Numbered from the stretch's first letter, positions 1-8,713 are shown. The stretch: DNA of 64,000 nucleotides from JAGOGN01 sp036652735 (GCA_036652735.1 JAVVVI010000001.1:84411-148410), one strand, 5' to 3'. Made by a program: numbers and translations. The notes: generated by a model from the letters alone, not told the origin.

Positions 1-1409
1 ATTGTAATCTGAGGTCCGCCTTTTTTTTCTATATAGGACTCTGTAATGGTAACGGTCCCAATGTTATCATCCTTTGGCGTCTCATACATAATATCCAGCA
101 TAAAGTCCTCTATGATAGCTCTCAGTGCCCTTGCTCCTACTTCTTTTTCTTTTGCTTTTTTGGCAATTGCATAAAGTGCACTTTCTTCAAATTCCAATTT
201 CACCTCATCCAATGATAATAATTTCTGATATTGTTTGATAATAGCATTCTTAGGTTCTGTTAAAATACGTACCAGCATATCTTCATCCAATTCATCTAAT
301 GAAAATAAGATTGGAAGCCGACCTACAAATTCCGGTATCATCCCAAAATTGCGAATATCTTCCACGGTTACTCTTCGAAGAATATTCTTTTCATCTTTAT
401 ATTTATCCTTTAAGTCTGCAATAAAGCCCATAGAAGACTGCTTGTTTAGACGCTCTTTGATAATGACATCCAGTTCCGGAAATGCTCCTCCGCATATGAA
501 TAGAATATTTTTCGTATTTACAGTTACCAGTGGTACCATGGCATTTTTACTATTTGATCCCACCGGGACCTCCACTTCGGCTCCTTCTAGCAGCTTTAAC
601 ATTCCCTGCTGTACGGATTCCCCACTGACATCTCTCTGGTTCGTATTTTTTTTCTTTGCTATTTTATCAATTTCATCTATAAATATAATCCCTTTTTCTG
701 CACGCTCTACATCATTATCCGCTGCTGCAAGAAGTTTACTTACCACACTTTCAATGTCATCTCCAATATAGCCTGCTTCCGTAAGAGAGGTAGCATCCGT
801 AATTGCCAATGGAACATCCAGAAGCTGAGCCAGAGTTTTTACCAGATACGTCTTTCCACATCCGGTTGGCCCAATCATCAGCATATTGGATTTTTCAATT
901 TCAATTTCATCATTACTATCCGATGCGACCCTTTTATAATGATTATACACTGCAACTGCCATTACCTTTTTCGCATTTTCCTGCCCAACAACATATTCAT
1001 CCAACTGCGCTTTAATCTTATGGGGTGCCGGTATGGATTTAATATCCAGTACCGGAGGAACCTTATGCTCCTCTTTTGCCTTTTTTTTCTTCAATCTCTG
1101 ACTTTTAGGAAGGGTTCCCTCTAAATCAGAAAGATCAAACACTCCAATATTCGGAAGATGTCCACCTCCTAAAATACTGTCCAGATTCATACCTGTGCTG
1201 TTCATACTGTCAAATGTTCGCTGCATACAATCCGTACAAATACAAATATCTTTTGGAATATGAATCATTTTTCCCGCTTTGCTCTCCGGTCTCCTGCAAA
1301 TATAGCAGGTATCCTCATAGTCATCTCCTTTTTTTTCAACCTCTATGATTTCTGTCTCTTTGGTTTTTTCCTCTACAACATCTTTTGTGTCATCATTCCT
1401 ATCTGTCAT
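1..1409 (-). CDS. clpX: ClpX-like AAA+ unfoldase, divergent (3' end beyond window)
   Basis: The ATG at 1409 follows a clear AGGAGA ribosome site, and 469 codons are visible before the window edge, so the C-terminus is missing. An acidic N-terminus precedes a ClpX-type zinc finger (C35-x2-C38 ... C58-x2-C61). Walker A is GPTGCGKT (about 180-187), the pore-1 loop is GYIG, Walker B is FIDEID (about 243-247), and EFVGRLP marks sensor/arginine-finger territory. In the family ClpX unfolds substrates for ClpP. Oddities: Walker A sits about 60 residues later than usual, the RKH pore-2 loop is replaced by PVGSNSKN (about 282-289), and the ClpP-docking IGF tripeptide reads MGF (327-329). No clpP is adjacent. 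It lies 15 bp after fbp in the dap run. It may be a specialised second ClpX rather than the housekeeping one. Confidence 0.9.
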   Translation of the reverse strand, partial: MTDRNDDTKDVVEEKTKETEIIEVEKKGDDYEDTCYICRRPESKAGKMIHIPKDICICTDCMQRTFDSMNSTGMNLDSILGGGHLPNIGVFDLSDLEGTLPKSQRLKKKKAKEEHKVPPVLDIKSIPAPHKIKAQLDEYVVGQENAKKVMAVAVYNHYKRVASDSNDEIEIEKSNMLMIGPTGCGKTYLVKTLAQLLDVPLAITDATSLTEAGYIGDDIESVVSKLLAAADNDVERAEKGIIFIDEIDKIAKKKNTNQRDVSGESVQQGMLKLLEGAEVEVPVGSNSKNAMVPLVTVNTKNILFICGGAFPELDVIIKERLNKQSSMGFIADLKDKYKDEKNILRRVTVEDIRNFGMIPEFVGRLPILFSLDELDEDMLVRILTEPKNAIIKQYQKLLSLDEVKLEFEESALYAIAKKAKEKEVGARALRAIIEDFMLDIMYETPKDDNIGTVTITESYIEKKGGPQIT

Positions 1410-1424
1410 CTTATATCTCCTAAA

Positions 1425-3380
1425 TTATTCTTTTTCTGCTATCTCGCCTTCACGGTAAGCTTGCAATAGTAATTCCAAGTCCTTAATTGTCTCCTGCAGT
1501 TCCTTTCCATCATCCGTGTCCGCAACTGTCTTTCTCTCCACCACCTGCTGTACCAGAACCTTATGAGAATATACATCGCTTCCATCACGAACAGCTTTTT
1601 CTACAGATTCAAATGGTTCATGGGCTGCCAATACAATACCATAGGAATTGTACGTTAATGTATAACCGGCAATTCCGGTTTTGGGCTGATATGCCTTTGA
1701 AAATCCTCCATCTATAACCAATACCTTACCATGGCACTTAATTGGTGACTCTCCTTTTTTGGATTCCACCGGAATATGTCCATTGATAATATGAGAATCC
1801 TCCGGATTCAGTCCAAACTCCCGAAAAATATTGGTTACCACTTCTTCATTCTCATAGAACTTATAGTAAGGATTCTTAGGTTCTACATGAGAACTCTTGT
1901 CGGCAATGAAATAGCGCTCAAACGTGGTCATTTTTTCTTTTCCAAATACCGGTGAATCCTGATTAATCCACGCAAACCAAAGCAAGTCTGCTCCCTTTTT
2001 TCGTTCTGTACGGTCACTGGAAAAATATGCTTTTCTTGCATAACTGTCCATGATTGTATAAAGCGCTTTTCCACTATATTTTTTTCCGTAAATGTCTACT
2101 TCCTTAAAGGTTCCGTCATCATTAAGGGGTACACAGCCGTGGAACATCAAATTGGAATTATAGGTCTTATATAAACTTCCCTTTGCATATAAAAAACGAA
2201 TATGTCTCTGAAGCCGCTCACATTTTATGAATGCGGATTTTAGACGTCTAATCACTAATTCTTCTTCCTGGGTTAATTTATATGGATCTGCCGGATCCAA
2301 TGTAGGGAAATAGGTATCCCGCAAGGCATAAGTCTTTCCTTCCACAACAACGGTTGCCTGTTCCAGGTTCATTTTGTCCAACAGTAACCGCTTCTCCATA
2401 TGAAATTCCGGATGGCTTTGTATCAGCTGCCCCTCCAGCTTAAACTGAATCACCGCAATTGCCTTGTGAATTTTCATATCCAGTTTTTTCTCTCTTGGAT
2501 CATATTCATCCTCTCTATAATCCAGCTTGAAAAACTCACAGGGATCGTCTGCATAGACGGTCATGGCAAACCTTGCAAGTGGAAGCAGGTTGATTCCATA
2601 ACCATCTTCCAATATATCCAGATTTCCATATTTTGCACAGATTCTTAATATCGTCGCCAGGCAGGAGGTCTGCCCTACCGCTGCTCCCATCCACAATACA
2701 TCATGGTTCCCCCATTGTATATCTACGGAATGATGCTTCATCAAATCATCCATAATAAGGTGTGGGTAAGGACCCCTGTCAAAAATATCTCCTACGATAT
2801 GCAAATGATCCACCACCAGACGGCGGATTAAATTACACATTGCGGTAATCAGCCCCTGGGCACGTCCGATTCGAATCACGGTATTCACGATTTCACTGTA
2901 ATATGCTTCCTGATCGGATAAGGCACTGCGTTCACTCATTAATTCTTCAATCACATAAGCAAAATCCCTGGGAAGTGCTTTGCGTACTTTGGATCTGGTA
3001 TATTTTGACGAAGAACGCTTTGCAACCCTTACCAAACGGTACAATACCACCCGATACCATTCTTCCAGATGTTTTTTCTCTCTTACCACCAAGTCTAATT
3101 TCTGTTCCGGATAATAAATCAAAGTTGCTAATTCTTTTTTTTCTTCCATGGCCAGTGTTCCACCAAACTCATCATCAATTTTTCGGCGGATGGCTCCGGA
3201 TCCATTCTTTAGGATATGCATAAACTGCTCATACTCGCCATGTATATCTGTCATAAAATGTTCCGTTCCCTTGGGAAGATTCAAAATTGCATTTAAATTA
3301 ATGATTTCCGTTGCCACACTGGCAGTTGTTGGATATTGTTTTGCAAGACTTTGCAAATACTTCAATTCTTCTTTTTTCAT
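1425..3380 (-). CDS. fbp: Fructose-1,6-bisphosphatase, class III
   Basis: Hydrolyses fructose-1,6-bisphosphate to fructose-6-phosphate, the irreversible gluconeogenic step, in the cytoplasm. At 651 aa it matches the long class III (Firmicutes) type. Metallophosphatase motifs are visible in order: MTDIHGEYEQF near residue 45, VGDIFDRG, and WGNHDVLW. I chose the ATG at 3380 because AAAGGGGAC lies 5 nt upstream; the frame stays open to a TTG at 3410, which has no good ribosome site and would crowd dapB. It sits 42 bp after dapB and 15 bp before the clpX-like gene, so it probably belongs to the cobO-like/dapA/dapB transcript. The link to lysine synthesis is positional only. Confidence 0.94.
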   Translation of the reverse strand: MKKEELKYLQSLAKQYPTTASVATEIINLNAILNLPKGTEHFMTDIHGEYEQFMHILKNGSGAIRRKIDDEFGGTLAMEEKKELATLIYYPEQKLDLVVREKKHLEEWYRVVLYRLVRVAKRSSSKYTRSKVRKALPRDFAYVIEELMSERSALSDQEAYYSEIVNTVIRIGRAQGLITAMCNLIRRLVVDHLHIVGDIFDRGPYPHLIMDDLMKHHSVDIQWGNHDVLWMGAAVGQTSCLATILRICAKYGNLDILEDGYGINLLPLARFAMTVYADDPCEFFKLDYREDEYDPREKKLDMKIHKAIAVIQFKLEGQLIQSHPEFHMEKRLLLDKMNLEQATVVVEGKTYALRDTYFPTLDPADPYKLTQEEELVIRRLKSAFIKCERLQRHIRFLYAKGSLYKTYNSNLMFHGCVPLNDDGTFKEVDIYGKKYSGKALYTIMDSYARKAYFSSDRTERKKGADLLWFAWINQDSPVFGKEKMTTFERYFIADKSSHVEPKNPYYKFYENEEVVTNIFREFGLNPEDSHIINGHIPVESKKGESPIKCHGKVLVIDGGFSKAYQPKTGIAGYTLTYNSYGIVLAAHEPFESVEKAVRDGSDVYSHKVLVQQVVERKTVADTDDGKELQETIKDLELLLQAYREGEIAEKE

Positions 3381-3422
3381 ATTGTCCCCTTTGCTCACCA
3401 GTTGTTCCAACTTCTGTGTAAT

Positions 3423-4187
3423 CTATTTTCCTGCTGCTACCACGTCCTGCATATCGTAATAACCGGCTGTCTTTCCTGCAAGAAATTTTGCCGCCTCCAC
3501 TGCCCCTTTCCCAAAAACAGTTCTGGAATAGGCGGTATGTTTCACCTCAATTACTTCATCGATTCCGGCAAAAATAACCTCATGTTCCCCAACAATTGTT
3601 CCTCCCCTTACCGATGAGATTCCAATCTCCTTTTTATCTCTCTTCTCCCGCTGCTGTGTGCGATCATATTTATATTCATATGCCTGTCCCAACACCGTAT
3701 TCATCACATCTGCCAACGCCAGTGCTGTTCCACTGGGTGAATCTATTTTCTGGTTATGATGACGCTCTATTATTTCCATATCAAACCCTGCCGGAGCCAG
3801 TATTGCCGCAGCTTCTTTTAATAAATTCATCAATACATTAATGCCAAGAGACATATTGGCTGATTTCAGCACCGCGGTATGAACTGCTGCCTCCCGAACG
3901 CTAAGCAGCTGCTCATCGGTGAGCCCTGTTGTGCACAAAACCACAGGAAGTCTCTTGCTCACACAATCCCGAAGCAAACCGTCCACTGCTGCTGCCGATG
4001 CAAAATCGATCACAACATCTGCCTTTATATTACATGCTTCCATACAAGAAAACACAGGGTATTCATTTTCTCTTCCGGAAAATGGATCTATTCCTGCCAC
4101 AACCTGCATACTGGAATCTTCTTTACAAAGACCGGTAATTACCTGTCCCATTTTCCCATTACAACCATGGATTATAACTTTAATCAT
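3423..4187 (-). CDS. dapB: 4-hydroxy-tetrahydrodipicolinate reductase
   Basis: NAD(P)H-dependent reduction of the DapA product to tetrahydrodipicolinate in lysine and diaminopimelate synthesis. It is 254 aa with an N-terminal Rossmann motif (GCNGKMGQ, residues 8-15) and the family signature ERHHNQKIDSPSGTAL, which contains the catalytic His/Lys and the substrate-binding SGT. The ATG at 4187 is preceded by AAAAGGGG about 8 nt upstream; the longer open frame to 4256 encodes a non-homologous lysine/arginine-rich stretch and is rejected as the start. An inverted repeat separates it from dapA, so dapB output may differ from dapA. Its product feeds DapL, which is encoded 8.6 kb away in a separate run. 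Confidence 0.96.
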   Translation of the reverse strand: MIKVIIHGCNGKMGQVITGLCKEDSSMQVVAGIDPFSGRENEYPVFSCMEACNIKADVVIDFASAAAVDGLLRDCVSKRLPVVLCTTGLTDEQLLSVREAAVHTAVLKSANMSLGINVLMNLLKEAAAILAPAGFDMEIIERHHNQKIDSPSGTALALADVMNTVLGQAYEYKYDRTQQREKRDKKEIGISSVRGGTIVGEHEVIFAGIDEVIEVKHTAYSRTVFGKGAVEAAKFLAGKTAGYYDMQDVVAAGK

Positions 4188-4271
4188 CCTATTTTCCCCT
4201 TTTCTATTTATCGTAATAGTACATCTAACTATACCCTTTTTCCCTTTGAAAATCAAGATAAAAGAACACGC

Positions 4272-4325
4272 AAAAATGGTAGCAAAACCATGGGTGGATT
4301 CACACCTGATTCTGATACCATTTTT
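4272..4325 (-). terminator. Inverted repeat between dapA and dapB, possible attenuator or weak terminator
   Basis: A perfect 10-bp inverted repeat (TACCATTTTT and its complement; arms 4272-4281 and 4316-4325) encloses a 34-nt loop. On the minus strand the second arm ends in a T-run. The loop also holds a short ATGGT/ACCAT stem that directly abuts the same T-run. The AT-rich arms make it weak, so partial termination or RNA processing is more likely than full stop. Confidence 0.35.
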
Positions 4326-4344
4326 TCTTACATAATTCTATTCT

Positions 4345-5229
4345 TTACAGAATTCCATAGGCCTTCATTTCCTGTTTTAATCTCTCGGCATATTCTTCTT
4401 CCATTGGTGTAAGGGGTTCTCTGATTCCCCCTGTAAGCCTGCCCATTAGTCCCAGTGCAGCCTTAACCGGAATTGGATTCACCTGGGAAAAAAGTGCACG
4501 TATTAATGGCAATGCCTTTAACTGTAGTTGTAACGCCTGTTCTCTATTCCCATTGAGATATTCCATAACCATATCATGCGTCTGTCTGGGTGCAATATTG
4601 GCAAGAACAGAGATCACTCCGATTCCGCCTGCTGAAAGTAAGGGAATTACCTGATCATCATTTCCGGAATACAAGTCCAGATTCCCTTCTGCTAATTCCA
4701 TCATTTCCATGGTCTGACTAATATTTCCGGTGGCATCTTTCACAGCCGTTATATTTTCTACTTCTTTCGCCAAGACTGCTGCTGTATTTGGGAGAATATT
4801 ACAGCCTGTTCTGGAAGGAACGTTATACATAATAACGGGTAAGGATGATGCTCCTGCAATCCTTGTATAATACTGAATCAAACCTTTTTGTGTTGCTTTA
4901 TTATAATATGGAGTAACCGCAAGAACTGCATCTGCTCCACATTTTTCCGCAGTTTTTGTTAATTCCACTGCGTGTTCTGTATTATTGGAACCTGTGCCTG
5001 CAATTACCGGAACCCTGCCCTTTACACAGGCAACTGCTGCCTGAATACAGTTTTTGTGTTCTTGCGTTGTAAGGGTTGCGGATTCTCCTGTCGTTCCTGC
5101 AATGATAATACTATCCGTTCCATTTTCTATTTGAAAATTGATTAACTGTTCCAGTTGTTGGTAATTCACCTCATTGTCTGCCTGAAAAGGTGTCACAATT
5201 GCCACTCCTGATCCCTTAAAAATTGCCAT
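4345..5229 (-). CDS. dapA: 4-hydroxy-tetrahydrodipicolinate synthase
   Basis: Condenses pyruvate with aspartate semialdehyde, the committed step to diaminopimelate and lysine. It is 294 aa, a TIM-barrel aldolase of normal length. Visible motifs are GTTGESATLT (phosphate-loop analogue), YNVPSRTG with the catalytic tyrosine, and VKDATGN with the Schiff-base lysine. The ATG at 5229 has a textbook AGGAGG 6 nt upstream, and that ribosome site overlaps the stop codon of the cobO-like gene, implying translational coupling. The open frame continues to 5349 but that part overlaps the upstream gene. No lysine riboswitch is present upstream. Confidence 0.96.
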   Translation of the reverse strand: MAIFKGSGVAIVTPFQADNEVNYQQLEQLINFQIENGTDSIIIAGTTGESATLTTQEHKNCIQAAVACVKGRVPVIAGTGSNNTEHAVELTKTAEKCGADAVLAVTPYYNKATQKGLIQYYTRIAGASSLPVIMYNVPSRTGCNILPNTAAVLAKEVENITAVKDATGNISQTMEMMELAEGNLDLYSGNDDQVIPLLSAGGIGVISVLANIAPRQTHDMVMEYLNGNREQALQLQLKALPLIRALFSQVNPIPVKAALGLMGRLTGGIREPLTPMEEEYAERLKQEMKAYGIL

Positions 5230-5239
5230 AGTTTTCCTC

Positions 5240-5725
5240 CTAAACTTTTTCTGAAGTAATATGATATATCTCTGTTGCATGCGCACGAATCGTATTGCTG
5301 AGTACCCGACCGGTAAAAATAAGTTCTGTGTCCTCTGACTTGGATTCAAAAATTACGTCCAGCTCATCCGCCGCGATCACCTGGGCATCCACAAGACCTA
5401 AGACCTCATCCAGCACCAGCACATCACATTCCCCGGTTAACAGCACTTTTTTTGCATAGCTGAGACCATTGCGAATATTCATCGCCTCTTCATTTTTTTC
5501 CTGCCGGGTAAGATTTTCATAATATTCTTCCGATTTTTCAAACCGAAATAATTTAATCTCCGGTTCTAAACGTTTTACAAACTCCTGCTCACTATCATTT
5601 TTTCCCTTTAGGAACTGAATGATGACAACGGATTTTCCCTGGCTTGCTGCACGGATCGCAGTCCCCAGTGCCGCAGTTGATTTGCCGCGCCCGTCGCCAT
5701 AAAATACCTGTACACTACCATTCAT
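5240..5725 (-). CDS. Cob(I)yrinic acid a,c-diamide adenosyltransferase-like P-loop protein (CobO/BtuR family)
   Basis: The family transfers the adenosyl group of ATP to cob(I)alamin species. It is 161 aa from the ATG at 5725, which has GGGAGG 7 nt upstream. The family P-loop FYGDGRGKSTAALG (residues 8-21) opens the protein, and the Walker B-like CDVLVLDEV lies near residue 103. It is slightly shorter than typical BtuR. No other corrinoid gene is in the window; it heads the dapA-dapB-fbp run, ending 10 bp before dapA. Whether it adenosylates corrinoids here or has another nucleotide-dependent role cannot be told from sequence. Confidence 0.85.
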   Translation of the reverse strand: MNGSVQVFYGDGRGKSTAALGTAIRAASQGKSVVIIQFLKGKNDSEQEFVKRLEPEIKLFRFEKSEEYYENLTRQEKNEEAMNIRNGLSYAKKVLLTGECDVLVLDEVLGLVDAQVIAADELDVIFESKSEDTELIFTGRVLSNTIRAHATEIYHITSEKV

Positions 5726-5786
5726 TTTACTACCTCCCCGTATTAAACGGTCTTTTGTGCGAATAAACACTTACACACTTAGGGAT

Positions 5787-5815
5787 AAAATAGCATATTT
5801 CATGAAAAAATGCAA
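5787..5815 (-). promoter_or_regulatory. Sigma-A promoter for cobO-like/dapA/dapB/fbp/clpX run
   Basis: On the minus strand TTGCAT (5810-5815) is followed after exactly 17 bp by TATTTT (5787-5792). It lies about 60 bp before the cobO-like start and just after the stop of the ssb-like gene. Confidence 0.55.
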
Positions 5816-5821
5816 CATTTC

Positions 5822-6448
5822 CTATTCGACAAATTCAACTTTACTTACCGAAACCTCATAAGCGGTTCTCTTTTCGATTACTTCTTCTCCCGTTTTTTTC
5901 ACATATTCCCTGCTTTGAATTCGTCCCATAATCTGAACTCTTCCACCTACTTCAAAACCGGATGCGTATCTTGCATTTCTCCCCCAACAGATACATGGTA
6001 TGTAATCACTTTTTCCATAGGAACGATTTACGGCAATCAGTAAATCTGCTATTTCCCTTCCCAGTGGAGTTTTTCGATAAATTGGCTCTTTACAAATATA
6101 ACCATCTAAAAAAATTTGATTACTCTTTAAATTGGGAATTTCTTCCTCAAGGAATTCAATTTCTCGAATAAAAACCGACAATACTAAGCGGTTTTTTTTC
6201 TCGTCATGTCTGTTATACGAACGAAATTGACCATTTGCCCGAATCAACTGCCCCACATAATCCTGATTCACATCAATTAAACGTTCGGATATCATTAATG
6301 GAATAAAGTCATTGCTGTCACTCAACCGATTTACAGACACATCCATTAAATAAAATCCCTCTCCAAATACCTCATGACTGTATCGGAACCCCGATACAAT
6401 CTCCCCCATAATAATTACCTGATTGTTCTCAAAAATTTTATCTGCCAT
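5822..6448 (-). CDS. Single-stranded-DNA-binding-like protein with two OB-fold regions
   Basis: 208 aa. The C-terminal half (about 110-208) reads as an SSB-type OB fold: an IFLDGYI strand, then RYASGFEVGGRVQIMGRIQSRE territory and a YEVSVSKVEFVE end. The N-terminal half (about 8-95, NQVIIMGEIVSGF ... RLVLSVFIREIEF) has the same strand order, suggesting a tandem OB protein. There is no glycine/glutamine linker and no acidic DDDIPF-type tail as in canonical SSB, so it is probably not the housekeeping SSB. The start at 6448 has GGAAGGGAG upstream. It is monocistronic or reads into the cobO-like gene 96 bp downstream. Function beyond likely nucleic-acid binding is unknown. Confidence 0.8.
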   Translation of the reverse strand: MADKIFENNQVIIMGEIVSGFRYSHEVFGEGFYLMDVSVNRLSDSNDFIPLMISERLIDVNQDYVGQLIRANGQFRSYNRHDEKKNRLVLSVFIREIEFLEEEIPNLKSNQIFLDGYICKEPIYRKTPLGREIADLLIAVNRSYGKSDYIPCICWGRNARYASGFEVGGRVQIMGRIQSREYVKKTGEEVIEKRTAYEVSVSKVEFVE

Positions 6449-6467
6449 AGTTTATCTCCCTTCCTCT

Positions 6468-6484
6468 GTCTTCTTTGCGAAGAC
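6468..6484 (-). other. Small hairpin just upstream of the ssb-like ribosome site
   Basis: GTCTTC/GAAGAC (6 bp, 5-nt loop) lies immediately before the GGAAGGGAG ribosome site in the transcript. It could protect the 5' end or tune initiation. This is sequence observation only. Confidence 0.3.
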
Positions 6485-6616
6485 CTAATGTATTTCAACG
6501 GCACATTGATTTGTTGCGTATTAATATTTTATTCCTGGAAATACTGATGTAGAACGTTTTCTATAGAAGTTTTCTTAAAATCGTTCCCCTTATTTTTACA
6601 AAATTTCATTTTTTTC

Positions 6617-6644
6617 TTGCACATTTTCTAATTTGTGGTAAAAT
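6617..6644 (+). promoter_or_regulatory. Promoter for typA
   Basis: TTGCAC (6617-6622), 16-bp spacer, TAAAAT (6639-6644), about 67 bp before the typA start. The 6449-6616 stretch is AT-rich and otherwise holds nothing I recognise. Confidence 0.55.
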
Positions 6645-6710
6645 AGACGAGCAGTCTTAATGAGGAGTGCCAAATTATGGTGCTTTTTATCAGATAGAAA
6701 GAAGGATATT

Positions 6711-8540
6711 ATGAGAACAAAACGCGAGGACATTCGTAACATTGCCATTATTGCGCACGTAGACCACGGAAAAACTACTTTAGTTGACGAATTATTAAAG
6801 CAAAGCGGTGTATTCCGTAGCAACCAGGAAGTCCAGGAACGAGTTATGGATTCCAACGATATTGAACGAGAGCGTGGTATTACAATTTTGGCTAAGAATA
6901 CCGCGGTACAATACAAGGATGTAAAGATCAATATTATAGATACACCGGGACATGCCGACTTTGGTGGCGAAGTAGAACGAGTACTTAAGATGGTGAACGG
7001 AGTTGTTCTGGTGGTAGATGCCTTTGAAGGCGCTATGCCCCAGACGAAATTTGTATTAATGAAAGCACTTGCCCTAAATCTTCCGGTTATTGTCTGTATT
7101 AATAAAATTGACCGACCGGAAGCCAGACCGGATGCTGTCATAGATGAAGTCCTGGAACTTTTTATGGACTTAGATGCTTCCGATGAACAGCTGGAATGCC
7201 CATTTATATATGCTTCCGCAAAAGATGGCTTTGCCATTAAGGACTTAAATGATGAGCACAAAGATATGACTCCATTATTTGAGACGATTCTGAATTACAT
7301 TCCTGCTCCTGAAGGCGACCCGGATGCCAACACCCAGGTTTTAATCAGTACCATTGATTATAATGAATATGTTGGACGAATTGGTGTCGGAAAAGTGGAT
7401 AATGGTTCCATAAAAGTAAATCAGGAAGTTGTTGTTGTCAACCACCATGAAGCCGACAAGATGAAAAAAGTTCGTATTACCAAACTTTATGAGTTTGACG
7501 GTTTGAATAAAGTAGATGTTGCAGAATCCAGAATTGGATCTATTGTGGCAATTTCCGGTATTTCTGATATTCGTATCGGTGATACCATCTGTGCTCCGCA
7601 ATCACCGGAAGCAATTCCATTTCAGAAGATTTCAGAGCCAACCATTTCCATGCATTTTGTAGTAAATGACAGCCCTCTTGCCGGACAAGAAGGAAAATTT
7701 GTTACATCCCGTCATATTAGAGATCGTCTATTACGGGAATTAAATACGGATGTCTCCCTTCGTGTAGAAGAAACAGATGAAATGGACACCTATAAGGTAT
7801 CCGGACGTGGAGAATTACATTTGTCTGTATTAATTGAAAATATGCGTCGTGAAGGCTTTGAATTTGCGGTAAGTAAGGCAGAGGTTATTTATGAATTGGA
7901 TGAACATGGCAGACGCCTTGAGCCTATGGAAACAGCCTATGTTGACGTTCCTGATGAATTTACCGGAGCAGTAATTGAAAAACTCAGCCAGCGAAAAGGA
8001 GAACTTCAGAATATGGGTTCCATTGCCGGCGGTTATACTCGTTTAGAATTTTCCATTCCTTCCAGAGGTTTGATTGGATACCGCGGTGAGTTTATGACCG
8101 ATACCAAGGGAAATGGAATCATTAATACAATTTTTAAGGATCATGAACTTTACAAAGGAGAAATCTCCTATCGTAAACTGGGTTCTCTAATTTCTTTTGA
8201 ATCCGGAGAAGCGGTTACGTACGGACTTTTTTCTGCTCAGGAACGTGGCTCCTTATTTATTGGGCCGGGAGAACGAGTGTACTCCGGCATGGTTATTGGT
8301 CAAAGTGCAAGACCGGAAGATATTGAAATAAATGTGTGTAAGAAAAAACACCTTACCAATACCCGTTCCTCAGGTGCAGATGATTCTTTAAGCTTAACAC
8401 CTAAGAAAAATTTAAGTCTGGAACAGTGTCTTGAATTTATTGATACCGATGAACTCTTGGAGATTACTCCAAAAAGTTTACGTATACGTAAGAAAATTCT
8501 TGATCCTACTTTAAGAAAACGTTCCGGAATGCGCAACTAG
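6711..8540 (+). CDS. typA: Translational GTPase TypA/BipA
   Basis: Ribosome-associated GTPase involved in ribosome assembly and stress adaptation. It is 609 aa, the standard length. The G1 motif AHVDHGKTT lies at about residue 14, followed by switch II DTPGHADFGGEVER and G4 NKID, then the EF-G-like beta-barrel and the BipA-specific C-terminal region (TRSSGADDSLSLTPKK). The ATG at 6711 follows GAAAGAAGGA; the upstream in-frame extension to 6660 lacks a ribosome site. It is transcribed alone, with a promoter before it and a strong terminator after it. Confidence 0.97.
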   Translation: MRTKREDIRNIAIIAHVDHGKTTLVDELLKQSGVFRSNQEVQERVMDSNDIERERGITILAKNTAVQYKDVKINIIDTPGHADFGGEVERVLKMVNGVVLVVDAFEGAMPQTKFVLMKALALNLPVIVCINKIDRPEARPDAVIDEVLELFMDLDASDEQLECPFIYASAKDGFAIKDLNDEHKDMTPLFETILNYIPAPEGDPDANTQVLISTIDYNEYVGRIGVGKVDNGSIKVNQEVVVVNHHEADKMKKVRITKLYEFDGLNKVDVAESRIGSIVAISGISDIRIGDTICAPQSPEAIPFQKISEPTISMHFVVNDSPLAGQEGKFVTSRHIRDRLLRELNTDVSLRVEETDEMDTYKVSGRGELHLSVLIENMRREGFEFAVSKAEVIYELDEHGRRLEPMETAYVDVPDEFTGAVIEKLSQRKGELQNMGSIAGGYTRLEFSIPSRGLIGYRGEFMTDTKGNGIINTIFKDHELYKGEISYRKLGSLISFESGEAVTYGLFSAQERGSLFIGPGERVYSGMVIGQSARPEDIEINVCKKKHLTNTRSSGADDSLSLTPKKNLSLEQCLEFIDTDELLEITPKSLRIRKKILDPTLRKRSGMRN

Positions 8541-8556
8541 AACTGAACTTTATTTG

Positions 8557-8604
8557 AGAATAGTCAGACTTGGATTTCCATCCATCTCTGACTATTCTTT
8601 TCTA
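8557..8604 (+). terminator. Intrinsic terminator after typA
   Basis: A 12-bp perfect stem (AGAATAGTCAGA at 8557-8568, TCTGACTATTCT at 8587-8598) is followed by TTTCT. Confidence 0.85.
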
Positions 8605-8625
8605 TTGGGAAAACAATTATTCTAG

Positions 8626-8654
8626 TTGACAAGCTTCTAAAAAGTGTATACCAT
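8626..8654 (+). promoter_or_regulatory. Promoter for pepF
   Basis: Consensus TTGACA (8626-8631), 17-bp spacer, TACCAT (8649-8654). Between it and the pepF start lies a small hairpin (GCAGTC/GACTGC, 8683-8698, ATAC loop) that directly precedes the AAAGG ribosome site. Confidence 0.6.
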
Positions 8655-8713
8655 GTTTTTAGATGGATAAAATATAGAAAGGGCAGTCATACGACTGCAA
8701 AGGTAACAATCTT

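Noticed and set aside
235..771. 178-aa plus-strand open frame
   Set aside because: Antisense shadow of the clpX-like gene; low-complexity serine-rich translation and no ribosome site.
3879..4412. 177-aa plus-strand open frame across dapB and the dapA-dapB gap
   Set aside because: Antisense to a well-supported gene; no family resemblance and no ribosome site.
5726..5821. Lysine riboswitch upstream of the dapA run
   Set aside because: Fewer than 100 bp are available and no L-box elements are visible.
6596..7261. 221-aa minus-strand open frame over the typA start
   Set aside because: Serine-rich shadow of TypA; covers the typA promoter as well.
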